64,000 nt of DNA from an uncultured Eubacteriales bacterium (GTDB lineage Bacteria > Bacillota > Clostridia > Christensenellales > Aristaeellaceae): contig CACWZP010000012.1 in NCBI GenBank assembly GCA_902765395.1, positions 1 through 64,000 on the forward strand, written 5' to 3'. Numbering within the stretch: position 1 is the stretch's first letter; each line of letters begins with the position of its first letter. Below are positions 8,711 to 18,065 of this stretch, piece by piece. Position numbers and translations under genes: made by a program. The notes beneath the pieces were generated by a model that saw only the letters and a list, made by a program, of their open reading frames with translations, was not told the origin of the DNA and did no database searches.

Positions 8711-10081
8711 TCACGCCATCTCCTCCGGATGGAACACCTCATCGAAACGCTCCGCCGAAAGAAAGCCCAGCTTCACACAGGCCTCCTTGAGGGAGATGTT
8801 CTCCCTGAATGCCAGCTTTGCGGTCCTGGCGGCGTTGTCGTAGCCGATGTAAGGGTTCAGCGCCGTCACCAGCATCAGGCTGTTGTGCAGGTTGTGGGCC
8901 ATCTTCTCCCGGTCGGCGGTGATGCCGCTGACGCAGTTGTCGTTGAAGGAGCGCAGTCCGTCCGCCAGCAGCCGCGCTGACTGGAGGAAGTTGTGGATCA
9001 GCACCGGCATGAACACGTTCAGCTGGAAGTTGCCCTGGCTGGCGGCGATGCCCACGGCGGCGTCGTTGCCCATCACCTGCACGGCCACCATGGTCATGGC
9101 CTCGCACTGGGTGGGGTTCACCTTGCCGGGCATGATGGAAGAGCCGGGCTCGTTCTCCGGGATGCGGATCTCGCCCAGGCCGCAGCGGGGGCCGGAGGCC
9201 AGCCAGCGCACGTCGTTGGCGATCTTCATCATGTTCGCCGCCAGCGCCTTCATCGCGCCGTGGGCGAACACCAGTGCGTCCTTGGCCGTCAGCGCGTGGA
9301 ACTTGTTTTCGTCGGTGACGAAGGCCTTGCCGGTCAGCTCGGACACCACCCCGGCCACCTCCGCGTCAAACCCTGCCGGCGCGTTCAGGCCCGTGCCCAC
9401 GGCGGTGCCGCCCAGGGCCAGCTTTTTCAACTGGGGCAGGGCGGAAAGCAGCATCTCCCGTGGCGCCTCCACCAGCCCCCGCCAGCCCAGGATTTCCTGG
9501 GAAAACCGGATGGGCGTGGCGTCCTGCAGGTGGGTGCGCCCGGACTTCACGATGCCCTCGTTCTCCGCCTCCAGGCGCTTCAGCGTTTCGATAAACCGGT
9601 CCATCTCCGGGATCAGGGCGTCCTCGATGGCCAGCACCGAGGCGATGTGCATAGCGGTGGGGAAGGTATCGTTGCTGCTCTGGGACATGTTCACGTCGTC
9701 GTTGGGGTGCAGCAGCTTTTCCCCGGCGATCTCATTGCCGCGGTTCGCGATCACCTCGTTGGCGTTCATGTTGCTCTGGGTGCCGCTGCCCGTCTGCCAC
9801 ACCACCAGGGGGAAGTGGTCGTCCAGCTTCCCGGCGATCACCTCGTCGCAGGCGGCGGATATGGCCGCCAGCCTGGCGTCCGTCATGCGCTGGGGCTGGA
9901 TGCGGTGATTGGCGATGGCGGCGGCCTTCTTCAGGATGCCGAAGGCGCGCACGATCTCCATCGGCATGCGCTCGCCGCCGATCTTGAAGTTCTGGAAGCT
10001 GCGCTGGGTCTGAGCGCCCCAGTACCGGTCCGCGGGCACCCGCATTTCGCCCATGGAGTCCCGTTCGATGCGATAATCCAT
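8711..10081 (-). CDS. fumC: Class II fumarate hydratase
   Basis: This cytoplasmic, iron-independent fumarase interconverts fumarate and L-malate in the TCA cycle or a reductive branch. The start is the ATG at 10079-10081 (MDYRIERDSMGEMRVP), with GGGAGG 8 nt upstream, giving 456 residues. The superfamily signature GSSIMPGKVNP and the class II sequences GSGTQSNMNANEVIANR and SGRTHLQDATPI are all intact. It appears monocistronic, with its own terminator and a candidate extended -10 promoter. Confidence 0.95.
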   Translation of the reverse strand: MDYRIERDSMGEMRVPADRYWGAQTQRSFQNFKIGGERMPMEIVRAFGILKKAAAIANHRIQPQRMTDARLAAISAACDEVIAGKLDDHFPLVVWQTGSGTQSNMNANEVIANRGNEIAGEKLLHPNDDVNMSQSSNDTFPTAMHIASVLAIEDALIPEMDRFIETLKRLEAENEGIVKSGRTHLQDATPIRFSQEILGWRGLVEAPREMLLSALPQLKKLALGGTAVGTGLNAPAGFDAEVAGVVSELTGKAFVTDENKFHALTAKDALVFAHGAMKALAANMMKIANDVRWLASGPRCGLGEIRIPENEPGSSIMPGKVNPTQCEAMTMVAVQVMGNDAAVGIAASQGNFQLNVFMPVLIHNFLQSARLLADGLRSFNDNCVSGITADREKMAHNLHNSLMLVTALNPYIGYDNAARTAKLAFRENISLKEACVKLGFLSAERFDEVFHPEEMA

Positions 10082-10114
10082 ATCCTCTGCCTCCCGATGC
10101 GCGTGATTGAGCCT

Positions 10115-10142
10115 ATTGTAGCAGAGAAATGTCAAATCGGAA
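10115..10142 (-). promoter_or_regulatory. Possible fumarase promoter (extended -10)
   Basis: TGCTACAAT on the minus strand gives an extended -10 (TACAAT at 10115-10120). A weak -35 TTCCGA (10137-10142) lies 16 nt away. It is 34 nt before the fumarase start. Confidence 0.4.
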
Positions 10143-10164
10143 AGCGCACCGGCCGCGCCGAGGG

Positions 10165-10192
10165 TTGATTATCTTTTATTTTATGTTATAAT
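10165..10192 (+). promoter_or_regulatory. Promoter of the diguanylate cyclase gene
   Basis: TTGATT (10165-10170), 16 nt, TATAAT (10187-10192), about 42 nt before the start codon. The region is AT-rich against a GC-rich background. Confidence 0.7.
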
Positions 10193-10234
10193 AATGTGGG
10201 TTTTGGCAAATTATGGGGAAGGAAGCGGAGATAA

Positions 10235-11194
10235 ATGGTGTCCAATGATCCTGCCGGACGCTCGACCGGCGCCGATGCCAGACACGCAGACGTAAAGCAC
10301 ACCCTCATCGCCCTGGGCGCAATGCTGGCGATGGTGGCGGTGGTTTACCTGTTCAACGTGCCCAACCCGAACATACTGCTGATTACGGTGCTGGCGGTGT
10401 TCACGTGCCTCTACGGCTATCCGGCGGGCATCGCCTGCGGCGCGGTGATGATCCTGTACTCCATGTACTTCTTCTCAACCGACCACAGCTTCTTTCGCTA
10501 TACGACGCTCAACCTGGAGAAGATGGGCGTGACCGTGCTGGGCGTGGTTTTGAACACGCTGTTCATCGGCCACCTGCAGCGGCAGTACACCGAGGCCCAC
10601 GACCAGCTGCGGGAGACGAACCGGGACCTGATCCGGGACAACCGGCACCTGGAGGCCGCTTCCATGACCGACGGGCTCACCGGCGTGCGCAACCGCTTTG
10701 CCCTGCGCCGGGACTACGGCCGCTTCGAGAACCGGGACGTGCACGTGATGATGCTGGACCTGGACGACTTCAAGGGCATCAACGACCGGTTCGGTCACGG
10801 CGCGGGGGACGCCATCCTCAAGCAGCTCAGCGCCGCGCTGGCGGACAGCTTCGGGGCCGAGTGGTGCTACCGCTACGGCGGTGACGAGTTCCTGGTGATC
10901 GTTCCGGACATCCCGGAGGGGGAATTCCTGGCCAGGCTGGAGGCGCTCAAGCAGAGGGTGCGCCAGATCGACGCGGGTGAAGAGGGCCTGCCGGTGCACT
11001 TCTCCGCGGGCTACGTCCACGGCGTGTGCGAGCTGTCCTACGACCTGCGGCTGATGATGCACCAGGCCGACAGCAACCTCTACGACGCCAAGGGCCTGGG
11101 CAAGGACTGCTGCGTGGGCCGTGCCTTTTCCCGGGTGTTCGCCGAATCCCTGCCCGAGAATGCCGATGGCTTCGGCAGTAGGGAGGGGGAATAA
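10235..11194 (+). CDS. Membrane diguanylate cyclase (GGDEF protein)
   Basis: Makes the second messenger cyclic di-GMP from two GTP. The 319-residue protein starts with a short tail, then about four membrane segments (residues 23-112) without an obvious extracellular ligand domain. A coiled linker follows, then a GGDEF domain from about residue 137 (SMTDGLTGVRNRF). The active loop is intact as RYGGDEF near residues 212-218, and the upstream metal site LDLDDFKGIND is present. No RxxD inhibitory site is seen five residues before the loop, so product feedback may be absent. It has its own promoter and terminator. The signal it senses is unknown. Confidence 0.92.
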   Translation: MVSNDPAGRSTGADARHADVKHTLIALGAMLAMVAVVYLFNVPNPNILLITVLAVFTCLYGYPAGIACGAVMILYSMYFFSTDHSFFRYTTLNLEKMGVTVLGVVLNTLFIGHLQRQYTEAHDQLRETNRDLIRDNRHLEAASMTDGLTGVRNRFALRRDYGRFENRDVHVMMLDLDDFKGINDRFGHGAGDAILKQLSAALADSFGAEWCYRYGGDEFLVIVPDIPEGEFLARLEALKQRVRQIDAGEEGLPVHFSAGYVHGVCELSYDLRLMMHQADSNLYDAKGLGKDCCVGRAFSRVFAESLPENADGFGSREGE

Positions 11195-11255
11195 CAGAAC
11201 CTGGTCTGTTATCAAAAATGCCATGAAATTACAGTATATTCGATGTGAATCGCCC

Positions 11256-11300
11256 AACAAAACAGACCAAAGTCTTTTAAAGACTTTAGTCTGTTTTGTT
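11256..11300. terminator. Long bidirectional terminator hairpin
   Basis: Twelve bp (11256-11267 with 11289-11300), one mismatch, then seven bp, closed by a 5-nt loop. A-rich and T-rich outer arms let it end both the cyclase gene and the minus-strand kinase gene. A separate 8-bp hairpin (11191-11198 with 11205-11212) overlaps the cyclase stop. Confidence 0.85.
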
Positions 11301-11313
11301 ATGCTGGTGCCCG

Positions 11314-12429
11314 TCAGCGGTACTTCGCGATCAGCTCCCTGACCACCGCGTACATCTCATCCCGGTGCGCCTCCATGTCCTTCAGCAGCGCCAGCTGGCA
11401 GCGGGCGCGGGCCAGGTTGTCGTCGGGGCTGTCGATGTGAAAGTACACGTCCCCGTCCAGGTAGTCCGTCAGGAATCGCACGCCGTTTTCGTAGGTCATC
11501 ACCAGCGCGCCCAGGGGCAGCTCCTCCAGCTCCCGGAGGGTCAGGCCGTTGGCGGTCTCGGAGATAAAGCCCTCGGTGTAGGCAGTGAACAGCGCCATGT
11601 CCAGGCGCACCCGGCCCAGATCCCGCTCGTCCTCTTTGGCGGTGGACGCGCCGTAGCGGATGGCGTCGCCGAAGTCGTACAGCGCCGAACCGGCCATCAC
11701 CGTGTCCAGGTCGATCACGCAAAGCGCTTCGCCGGTACCCTCGTCCAGCATCACGTTGTTGATCTTGGTGTCGTTGTGGGTGACCCGCAGGGGCAGCTCG
11801 CCCGCTTCGATCATGCCCACGATCCGGCCCATCTCCGACTTGCGCGCGCGAATGGCCTCGATCTCCGGGGCGACATCCGCGGCGCGGCCCTTCACGTCCG
11901 CCCCGACGGAGCGCTCGAAGGCCTCCAGCCGCCGGACGGTGTGGTGGAAGTTGGGGATGGTGTCGTACAGCTCTTCGATGGGGAAGTCCGCCAGCATGCT
12001 CTGGAACTCGCCGAAAGCCCGGCCGATCTCCCGGAACTGGGCGGGGGAGTCCACCTGATCCACGGTGCGGGCGTGGGTGATGAAGTCGTAGGCCCGCCAG
12101 CTGCCGCTTTCGTCCTCGAACAGCGTGCCGCCGCCCTTGACCGGCACCAGCCGCAGCACCCGGTTCGCCGGGTCGCGGCCCTGCTTCTCCATGGCCGCGC
12201 ACAGGTGCTCCGTCACCAGCCGCACGTTGTGCATGACCTCCTTCGGCTTTTTGAACGCGAAGGTGTTGATGCGCTGCAGCACAAAGTCCCGCGCGTCGCC
12301 CTCCGGCAGCGCGAAGCGCACCCGGTAGGTGCGGTTGATGTGCCCGGCCTTGATGGCCTCGCACTCGATGAGCTCTCCGGGGAAGTCAAACCGGGCGATG
12401 ATGGATTGAAGCTGGCTGTCGATGGTCAT
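11314..12429 (-). CDS. NahK-like phosphotransferase (sugar kinase of the APH fold)
   Basis: A cytoplasmic kinase of the aminoglycoside-phosphotransferase fold. The segments LQRINTFAFKKP, THNDTKINNVMLDE (catalytic loop) and VIDLDTVMAGSALYDFGDA (metal-binding DLD) match the branch containing N-acetylhexosamine 1-kinase (NahK/LnpB), which makes sugar 1-phosphates from GlcNAc/GalNAc in glycan salvage. The start is the ATG at 12427-12429 with GAGGTG upstream, giving 371 residues; a longer frame reaches into the gap before ftsY but has no ribosome site. The exact substrate is inferred only from the subfamily look. Confidence 0.8.
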   Translation of the reverse strand: MTIDSQLQSIIARFDFPGELIECEAIKAGHINRTYRVRFALPEGDARDFVLQRINTFAFKKPKEVMHNVRLVTEHLCAAMEKQGRDPANRVLRLVPVKGGGTLFEDESGSWRAYDFITHARTVDQVDSPAQFREIGRAFGEFQSMLADFPIEELYDTIPNFHHTVRRLEAFERSVGADVKGRAADVAPEIEAIRARKSEMGRIVGMIEAGELPLRVTHNDTKINNVMLDEGTGEALCVIDLDTVMAGSALYDFGDAIRYGASTAKEDERDLGRVRLDMALFTAYTEGFISETANGLTLRELEELPLGALVMTYENGVRFLTDYLDGDVYFHIDSPDDNLARARCQLALLKDMEAHRDEMYAVVRELIAKYR

Positions 12430-12469
12430 GGTGCACCTCGCAGGGATGAAAAACTGATTGACGTGCCGC

Positions 12470-12494
12470 GGCGGGGGAAGCAGGCCCCCCGCCA
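12470..12494 (-). terminator. GC hairpin after ftsY
   Basis: GGCGGGGG and CCCCCCGCC arms at 12470-12477 and 12486-12494 form a strong hairpin directly after the ftsY stop. No good T-run follows, so it may be a leaky terminator or an mRNA end-stabiliser before the kinase gene. Confidence 0.45.
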
Positions 12495-12499
12495 CAGCT

Positions 12500-13402
12500 T
12501 TACTCACCGAATATGGCGTCCACGAACTCCTTCGCATCGAAGGGCTGCATGTCGTCGATCTGCTCGCCCAGGCCGATGTAGCGCACGGGCAGGCCCAGCT
12601 CGTTGCGGATGGCGATGGCGATGCCGCCCTTGGCGGTGCCGTCCAGCTTGGTGAGCACGATGCCCTGCAGGTTCGCCACTTCGCTGAACACCTTCGCCTG
12701 CGCCAGGCCGTTCTGGCCCGTGGTGGCGTCGATCACCAGCAGCGCGCCCAGCGCGGCCTGCGGGTATTCCCGCTCCACCACGCGGCTGATCTTCCGCAGC
12801 TCCTCCATCAGGTGGGCCTTGTTGTGCAGCCGGCCGGCGGTGTCCACCAGCAGGATGTCGGCGTGGCGGCCCTTGGCGGCCTGGATGCCGTCGAAAACCA
12901 CCGCAGCGGGGTCGGCGCCCTCCTGGTGCTTGATGATGGGCACGTCGGCCCGCTCGGCCCAGACGGTCAGCTGGTCGGCGGCGGCGGCGCGGAAGGTGTC
13001 GCCCGCGCAGATGATCACGCGACGGCCCAGCACCTTCATGCGGGAGGCCAGCTTGCCGATGGACGTGGTCTTGCCCACGCCGTTCACGCCGATGATCAGC
13101 AGCACCATGGGGCTGGACAGCTGCATGGGCTCGGCCCACAGGATGTCCACCAGGATCTTCTTCAGGGCCTCCCGGGCCTTCTCGGGGTTGCCGATCTTTT
13201 CGGCCTTTACCTGCTCGCGCAGCCGGTTCACCGCCAGCTCCGAGGTGGGCACGCCCACGTCCGCCATGATCAGGATGTCCGTCAGATCCTCGAAGAAGTC
13301 GTCGTCCAGATCCTGATAGTTCTCCACCAGCTCGTCCATGCGGCCGGAAAAGGCATTTCTGGTCTTGCTCAAGCCCTTTTTGATCTTGTCAAATAATCCC
13401 AT
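12500..13402 (-). CDS. ftsY: Signal recognition particle receptor FtsY
   Basis: Membrane-associated SRP GTPase that receives ribosome-SRP complexes at the translocon. The 300-residue protein is a short NG-domain form without the acidic A domain of Enterobacteria. GTPase motifs are complete: GVNGVGKTTS (G1), DTFRAAAADQL (G2), DTAGR (G3), TKLDGTAKGG (G4) and GLGEQIDDMQPFD (G5). The start has GGAGG upstream. It follows smc with a 96-bp gap, the usual arrangement in Firmicutes. Confidence 0.97.
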   Translation of the reverse strand: MGLFDKIKKGLSKTRNAFSGRMDELVENYQDLDDDFFEDLTDILIMADVGVPTSELAVNRLREQVKAEKIGNPEKAREALKKILVDILWAEPMQLSSPMVLLIIGVNGVGKTTSIGKLASRMKVLGRRVIICAGDTFRAAAADQLTVWAERADVPIIKHQEGADPAAVVFDGIQAAKGRHADILLVDTAGRLHNKAHLMEELRKISRVVEREYPQAALGALLVIDATTGQNGLAQAKVFSEVANLQGIVLTKLDGTAKGGIAIAIRNELGLPVRYIGLGEQIDDMQPFDAKEFVDAIFGE

Positions 13403-13432
13403 CGTCGCTCCTCCGCAATCATGATAATAATG

Positions 13433-13495
13433 AATCAGGAACAGGGACGAGAAATAAACAGTCCAGGTGAGACTATCAACTTCTCATTCCTGATT
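13433..13495. repeat. 63-nt imperfect inverted repeat between smc and ftsY
   Basis: AATCAGGAA (13433-13441) and TTCCTGATT (13487-13495) form outer arms. GAGAA (13449-13453) and TTCTC (13481-13485) form inner arms. The transcript could fold a long, loosely paired hairpin between the two genes. Confidence 0.5.
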
Positions 13496-13498
13496 TGA

Positions 13499-16400
13499 TT
13501 AAACGGCTTCGTTCAATTTCACCGATACCGTCTTGCTCACGCCCTTTTCCTCCATCACCACGCCATACAGCGCGTCGCAGCGCTCCATGGTGCCCTTGCG
13601 GTGGGTGATGACGATGAACTGGGTGTTTTCGGAGTAGGCCTTCAGGTAGTCGGCGTAGGTGTCGATGTTCGCATCGTCCAGGGCGGCCTCGATCTCGTCC
13701 AGTATGCAGAACGGGGTGGGCTTTAGATCCAGTATGGCGAACAGTATGGCGATGGCCGTCAGCGCGCGCTCACCGCCGGAGAGCAGCGAAAGCATCTGCA
13801 GCTTCTTTCCCGGGGGTTGGGCCACGATGTCGATGCCGCAGTTCAGCGCGTCCTTGGGGTCGGAAAGCCGCAGCTCCGCCTTGCCGCCGCCGAACAGCTT
13901 CACAAACGTGCGCTGGAAATTCTCGTTCATCAGGGCAAACTGCTCCTTGAACTGCTTTTCCATCTTGGTCTCCAGCTCCGCGACGATGCCCTCCAGGTCG
14001 GCCTGGGCCTTCAGCAGGTCGTCCCGCTGGCTGGTCAGCTCCTCCACGCGCTCCACCGTGCGGCGGTACTCGTCCAGCGCCGCCACGTTCACGGTGCCCA
14101 TGGCGCGGATGCGCTGGCGGATGGCCGCGATGCGCTTCTCGCTCTCCGTCAGCTTGAAATCCGGCTGGCGGAAGGGCTCGGCACCGGCGTAGGTCAGCTC
14201 GTAGTCCTCCCAGATGCGGTCCTGGATCTGCTTGAACTCGCCCTCCACCCGGGTCAGCTGCAATTCGCTGCGGTGGTGCTTGTCGCTGAAGTCGTCCAGA
14301 TTGGCGCGAAGGACGTCGATCTGCTCGCCCAGGGCCTGCAGCTGCTTCTGCACGCCGGTGCGCCGGCCATCGGCTTCGTCGAACTCGGCCCTCGCCGCGT
14401 CCAGCAGGATCTTGTTGCCGGACAGGCTCTCGATGTCCTTCTCCAGCAGCGCCGCGTTCTTCTCCAATTCCTCCAGACAGTCCTTCAGCATGACTTCGGA
14501 TTCCGCCATCAGCTTCTCGGCGTTCTCCGCCTGGCTGCTCATTCGATCCCGGTCGGCGATGCTGGCCTCCAGGCCGCGCTTGCGGGAGGCCAGGCGCACG
14601 CGCTCGGCGTTCACCTCGTCCCGCAGGGCGTCGGTCTCGCCCCGCAGCTTGTAGATGGCCTCTGAAAGCCGCTTCACCTCGGCCTGGCGGTCGTCGGTGC
14701 TGCTCTCAGCGCTCTGCTGCTGCTCGTCCAGGGCGGTCAGCCCCTCGGTGACGTCGGCCAGCTGATTGCGCAGGCGCTCCCGCTCGGCCTCGGCGCGGGC
14801 CACGCGCTGGTTGTTGCTGCCCTGCTCGTCCAGTGCGGCGTTCAGCTGGGCCTCTGCGCGGGCCACCACGACCTCCTGCTTATGCAGCTCGTCGTACAGC
14901 TCGCCGCGCTCCTTCTTCAGATTGCTGCGCTTGTCCTCGATGGCGGCGTACTGCTCCCGCGCCTGCTGGAATTGCTCCTCCAGCTTCTTGAGGGCCTGCT
15001 CGCTCTCCTCGATCTCGCGGGTCCGGGACAGCAGGTTGGTCACCCGGCTCTGCACGCTGCCGCCGGTCATGGAGCCGCCGGAGTGCATCACGTCGCCCTC
15101 CAGCGTCACCAGCCGGAACTGATATTTGCCGGCCCGCTGGATGGCGATGCCGGTGGTCAAATCCTCGGCCACCACGGTGCGCCCCAGCAGGTTGTCGATC
15201 ACGCCCTGATATTTCGGGTCGAATTCCACCAGCTCGGACGCCAGGCCCACGCACCCCGGCATGGCCAGCACATTTCGCTCCTGGGGGGAGAGGGTGCGGC
15301 CGCGTACGGAGGAGATGGGCAGGAAGGTGGCCCGGCCGAAGCGATTCGCCCGCAGATACTCGATCATCCGCTTGGCGTCCTCATCCCGGTTCACCACGAT
15401 ATTTTGAAGCGCCCCGCCCAGCACCATGTCCATGGCGCGCTCCAGCCGCGCGGGCACGTGGATCAGGTCGGCCACCACACCGTGCACGCCGGAGCCCTCG
15501 CCCTGGCGTCGCGCCTGCATCAGAACCTGCTTGACGGAGTTGTTGTAGCCCTCGTAGTCCCGCTGCATCTCCCGCAGCATCTTGAGCCGGGAATCGCGCT
15601 GCTGCTTCTCGTTCTGCATGCGCATCACCCGGTCGGACAGCGCCGCGGACTCGTCGCCCAGCGCCTGCACCCTGGCCTGCATGCCGGCCACCTGCTCGTC
15701 CAGCTCGGCCTTGCGGGCGCTCTCGCTGTCCACCAGCTCCTGGGCGGCCTGTACGTGGGCGTTCAGGGCTTCGGAGCCGTTCTGCTCCCGCTCCCGGTCC
15801 GCTTCCATGGCCTTCAGCTGGTTCTCCAGCGCGGTCTGCATGGCGCTCAAACGCGCCCGCTGGCTCCGCACGTCGCCCAGCCGGTTCATGGCCTGTATGA
15901 TCTGCTGCTTGGCGTTCTCAGAGGCTTCCTCCAGGTCTGAAAGCCGCGTCTCGGAGCCCTCCAGCTCGCCCTCGCGGGCCAGAAGCGCGGCCTCCGCCTC
16001 GGCAAGCACCCGGGATTCCTCTTCGATCTCCTCGCCCATCTTTTCGATCTGGCGGCGGATGCCCTCGCCGCCTTCGGCGGCGGAAGCGCGCTGGGCCTGG
16101 ATGCGGTCCCGCTCCTTTTCGCCCGCGGCGATGCGCTCGCGCATGACCTGCACCGCACCCTCGCCGGCCTCCACCTCGCGGATCAGCCGCTGCACGGCCT
16201 CGCGCTTCTCGCTGGCCTCGAACTCCAGCTTGTCCAGCTGCGCCTGGGCCTCGTCGCGCGAAGCGCTCTGGCTCTCCAGCGCCTGGTTGGCCTGGAGGAT
16301 GGACTCGCCCAGGGTTTGCACGGATTCCTTCAATTCCCTGATGCGCGCCTCATAGCGCTCCGTGCGCACCAGGAACACGTTCAGATCCAGCCTCTTCAGC

Positions 16401-17062
16401 TCGTCGCGCAGGGCCAGGTACTCCCGGGCCTGCTCGCTCTGCTGCTTCAGCGGCTCCACCCGGTCCTCCAGCTCCGCGAGGATGTCCTCCACGCGGTTCA
16501 GGTTCTCCTGGGTGCGCTGAATGCGCTTCTGGGCGTCCAGCTTGCGGGCCTTGTACTTGACGATGCCCGCCGCCTCCTCGAACACCTGGCGGCGGTCCTC
16601 CGACTTCGCGGACAGGATCTCGTCGATGCGGCCCTGACCGATCAGGGAATAGCCGTCCTTGCCGATGCCGGTGTCGCGGAACAGGTCCACGATGTCGCGC
16701 AGTCGGCAGGCGGCGCCGTTGATCTTGTATTCTCCGTCGCCGTTGCGGTAGACCCGGCGGGTGACGGACACCTCGGCAAAGTCGATGGCGAGGGCATGGT
16801 CCTCGTTCTCAAAGACCAGCGTCACCTCGCAGTAGGACAGCCGGCGGCGGCTCTCGGTGCCGTTGAAGATGACATCCTCCATCTTCGAGCCGCGCAGGCT
16901 CTTGGCGCTCTGCTCGCCCAGCACCCAGCGCACCGCGTCGGAGATGTTGCTCTTGCCGCAGCCGTTGGGGCCCACCACGCCGGTGATGCCGTCCTCAAAG
17001 GTGATCTCCACGTGGTCCGCGAAGGACTTGAACCCGTGGAGAATGAGTTTCTTCAGTCGCAA
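13499..17062 (-). CDS. smc: Chromosome segregation protein SMC
   Basis: ATPase that, with ScpA/ScpB, compacts and segregates the chromosome. About 1,187 residues: N-terminal head with Walker A GPNGCGKSN, coiled coil (about 165-510), hinge (about 515-660), returning coiled coil, and C-terminal head with signature LLSGGERALTAIA and Walker B PFCILDEIEAALDD. The best start is TTG at 17060-17062, because family members begin right before LKKLxLxGFKSF and GGAG lies 12 nt upstream. Another TTG six codons earlier (17080) has no ribosome site. No ATG is available, so initiation may be weak. The gene lies between rnc and ftsY, the canonical order. Confidence 0.96.
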   Translation of the reverse strand: MRLKKLILHGFKSFADHVEITFEDGITGVVGPNGCGKSNISDAVRWVLGEQSAKSLRGSKMEDVIFNGTESRRRLSYCEVTLVFENEDHALAIDFAEVSVTRRVYRNGDGEYKINGAACRLRDIVDLFRDTGIGKDGYSLIGQGRIDEILSAKSEDRRQVFEEAAGIVKYKARKLDAQKRIQRTQENLNRVEDILAELEDRVEPLKQQSEQAREYLALRDELKRLDLNVFLVRTERYEARIRELKESVQTLGESILQANQALESQSASRDEAQAQLDKLEFEASEKREAVQRLIREVEAGEGAVQVMRERIAAGEKERDRIQAQRASAAEGGEGIRRQIEKMGEEIEEESRVLAEAEAALLAREGELEGSETRLSDLEEASENAKQQIIQAMNRLGDVRSQRARLSAMQTALENQLKAMEADREREQNGSEALNAHVQAAQELVDSESARKAELDEQVAGMQARVQALGDESAALSDRVMRMQNEKQQRDSRLKMLREMQRDYEGYNNSVKQVLMQARRQGEGSGVHGVVADLIHVPARLERAMDMVLGGALQNIVVNRDEDAKRMIEYLRANRFGRATFLPISSVRGRTLSPQERNVLAMPGCVGLASELVEFDPKYQGVIDNLLGRTVVAEDLTTGIAIQRAGKYQFRLVTLEGDVMHSGGSMTGGSVQSRVTNLLSRTREIEESEQALKKLEEQFQQAREQYAAIEDKRSNLKKERGELYDELHKQEVVVARAEAQLNAALDEQGSNNQRVARAEAERERLRNQLADVTEGLTALDEQQQSAESSTDDRQAEVKRLSEAIYKLRGETDALRDEVNAERVRLASRKRGLEASIADRDRMSSQAENAEKLMAESEVMLKDCLEELEKNAALLEKDIESLSGNKILLDAARAEFDEADGRRTGVQKQLQALGEQIDVLRANLDDFSDKHHRSELQLTRVEGEFKQIQDRIWEDYELTYAGAEPFRQPDFKLTESEKRIAAIRQRIRAMGTVNVAALDEYRRTVERVEELTSQRDDLLKAQADLEGIVAELETKMEKQFKEQFALMNENFQRTFVKLFGGGKAELRLSDPKDALNCGIDIVAQPPGKKLQMLSLLSGGERALTAIAILFAILDLKPTPFCILDEIEAALDDANIDTYADYLKAYSENTQFIVITHRKGTMERCDALYGVVMEEKGVSKTVSVKLNEAV

Positions 17063-17120
17063 AGTGGTGTTTCGCTCCAATCAGTATCGGTGAAATGGGG
17101 GAACGGGGGACGCGCGTGTG

Positions 17121-17792
17121 TCACTTTCCGTTCCTCATGGCCCGCAGCGCGGCGCGCGCCGCCTCCTGCTGGGCGTTCTGCTTGCTGGTGCCGTCGCCGG
17201 TGCCCAGCGTCCTTCCGTCCAGCGTCACGCTATATCGGAACAGCGGGGCATGGGGCGGCCCCTCCATGGAGATGAACTCATACTGGGGCATGCCGCCGTC
17301 GCGCTGCAGTATCTCCTGCAGGCGGCTCTTGGCGTCCAGGTGATCCTCCAGGAACTGAGGGCGCAGGTCCTCGGCCAGTGCCTTGCGGATCACGTCCACG
17401 GCCACGTCGAAGCCCCCGTCGAGGTACACGGCGGCAAGCACCGCCTCCATCACATCGCACAGGATGCTGGGCTTTTCCCGCCCGCCGGAGCGATCCTCGC
17501 CCACGGACAGCCGGATATATCTGCCCAGGTCCAGCCGCCGAGCGGCGCGGCAGAGGGTCTCCTCCCGCACCAGCCCGGCGCGTATGCGCGTCAGCTTGCC
17601 CTCGTCTACCTCCGGGAACTCAAAGTACAAATGCCGGCTGATGGCCAGCTCCAGCACCGCGTCGCCCAGAAATTCGAGCCGCTGGTAGTGCGGCACATGA
17701 TGATCCCCCCCGTAGGAGGGATGCGTCAGTGCCGTCTCCAGCAGCTTTTTGTCTTTGAAGGTGTAGCCCAGCTTACTGCATAATGCGTGCAC
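17121..17792 (-). CDS. rnc: Ribonuclease III
   Basis: Endonuclease that cleaves double-stranded RNA, including rRNA precursors. The 223-residue protein has the signature RLEFLGDAVLEL (residues about 37-48), a second catalytic acidic set in the DVMEAVLAAVYLDGG segment, and a C-terminal dsRNA-binding domain with GTGDGTSKQNAQQEAARAAL. The start is GTG at 17790-17792, preceded by AGAAGGG. It begins only 2 bp after the acpP stop, and smc follows at about 58 bp. All catalytic acids are present. Confidence 0.96.
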   Translation of the reverse strand: MHALCSKLGYTFKDKKLLETALTHPSYGGDHHVPHYQRLEFLGDAVLELAISRHLYFEFPEVDEGKLTRIRAGLVREETLCRAARRLDLGRYIRLSVGEDRSGGREKPSILCDVMEAVLAAVYLDGGFDVAVDVIRKALAEDLRPQFLEDHLDAKSRLQEILQRDGGMPQYEFISMEGPPHAPLFRYSVTLDGRTLGTGDGTSKQNAQQEAARAALRAMRNGK

Positions 17793-17794
17793 GG

Positions 17795-18034
17795 TCAGCC
17801 CTTCTTCTGGATGTAATCCACGATGTCGCCCACGGTCCGGATGCTGCCCAGGGCGTCGTCCTCGACGGTCATGTTGAACTCGGTCTCCAGATCCATGATC
17901 AGCATCATCAGGTTGGCGCTGTCGGCCCCCAGGTCCTCCACCATGCGGGCGTCCTCGGCCACCTTGTCGCCCTCCACGGGCAGCTGCATCAGGATGTATT
18001 CCTTCACCTTGTCGAAAATAGCGTTGCGATCCAT
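17795..18034 (-). CDS. acpP: Acyl carrier protein
   Basis: A 79-residue acidic carrier for fatty acid synthesis. The phosphopantetheine serine is in the motif DLGADSANLMML (near residue 40), slightly different from the usual DSLD. The start has a perfect GGAGG. It lies between plsX and rnc, as in most Firmicutes, with tight spacing suggesting co-transcription from the plsX promoter. Confidence 0.95.
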   Translation of the reverse strand: MDRNAIFDKVKEYILMQLPVEGDKVAEDARMVEDLGADSANLMMLIMDLETEFNMTVEDDALGSIRTVGDIVDYIQKKG

Positions 18035-18065
18035 GATATTAACCTCCTGTCATGTCGTCGATAAT

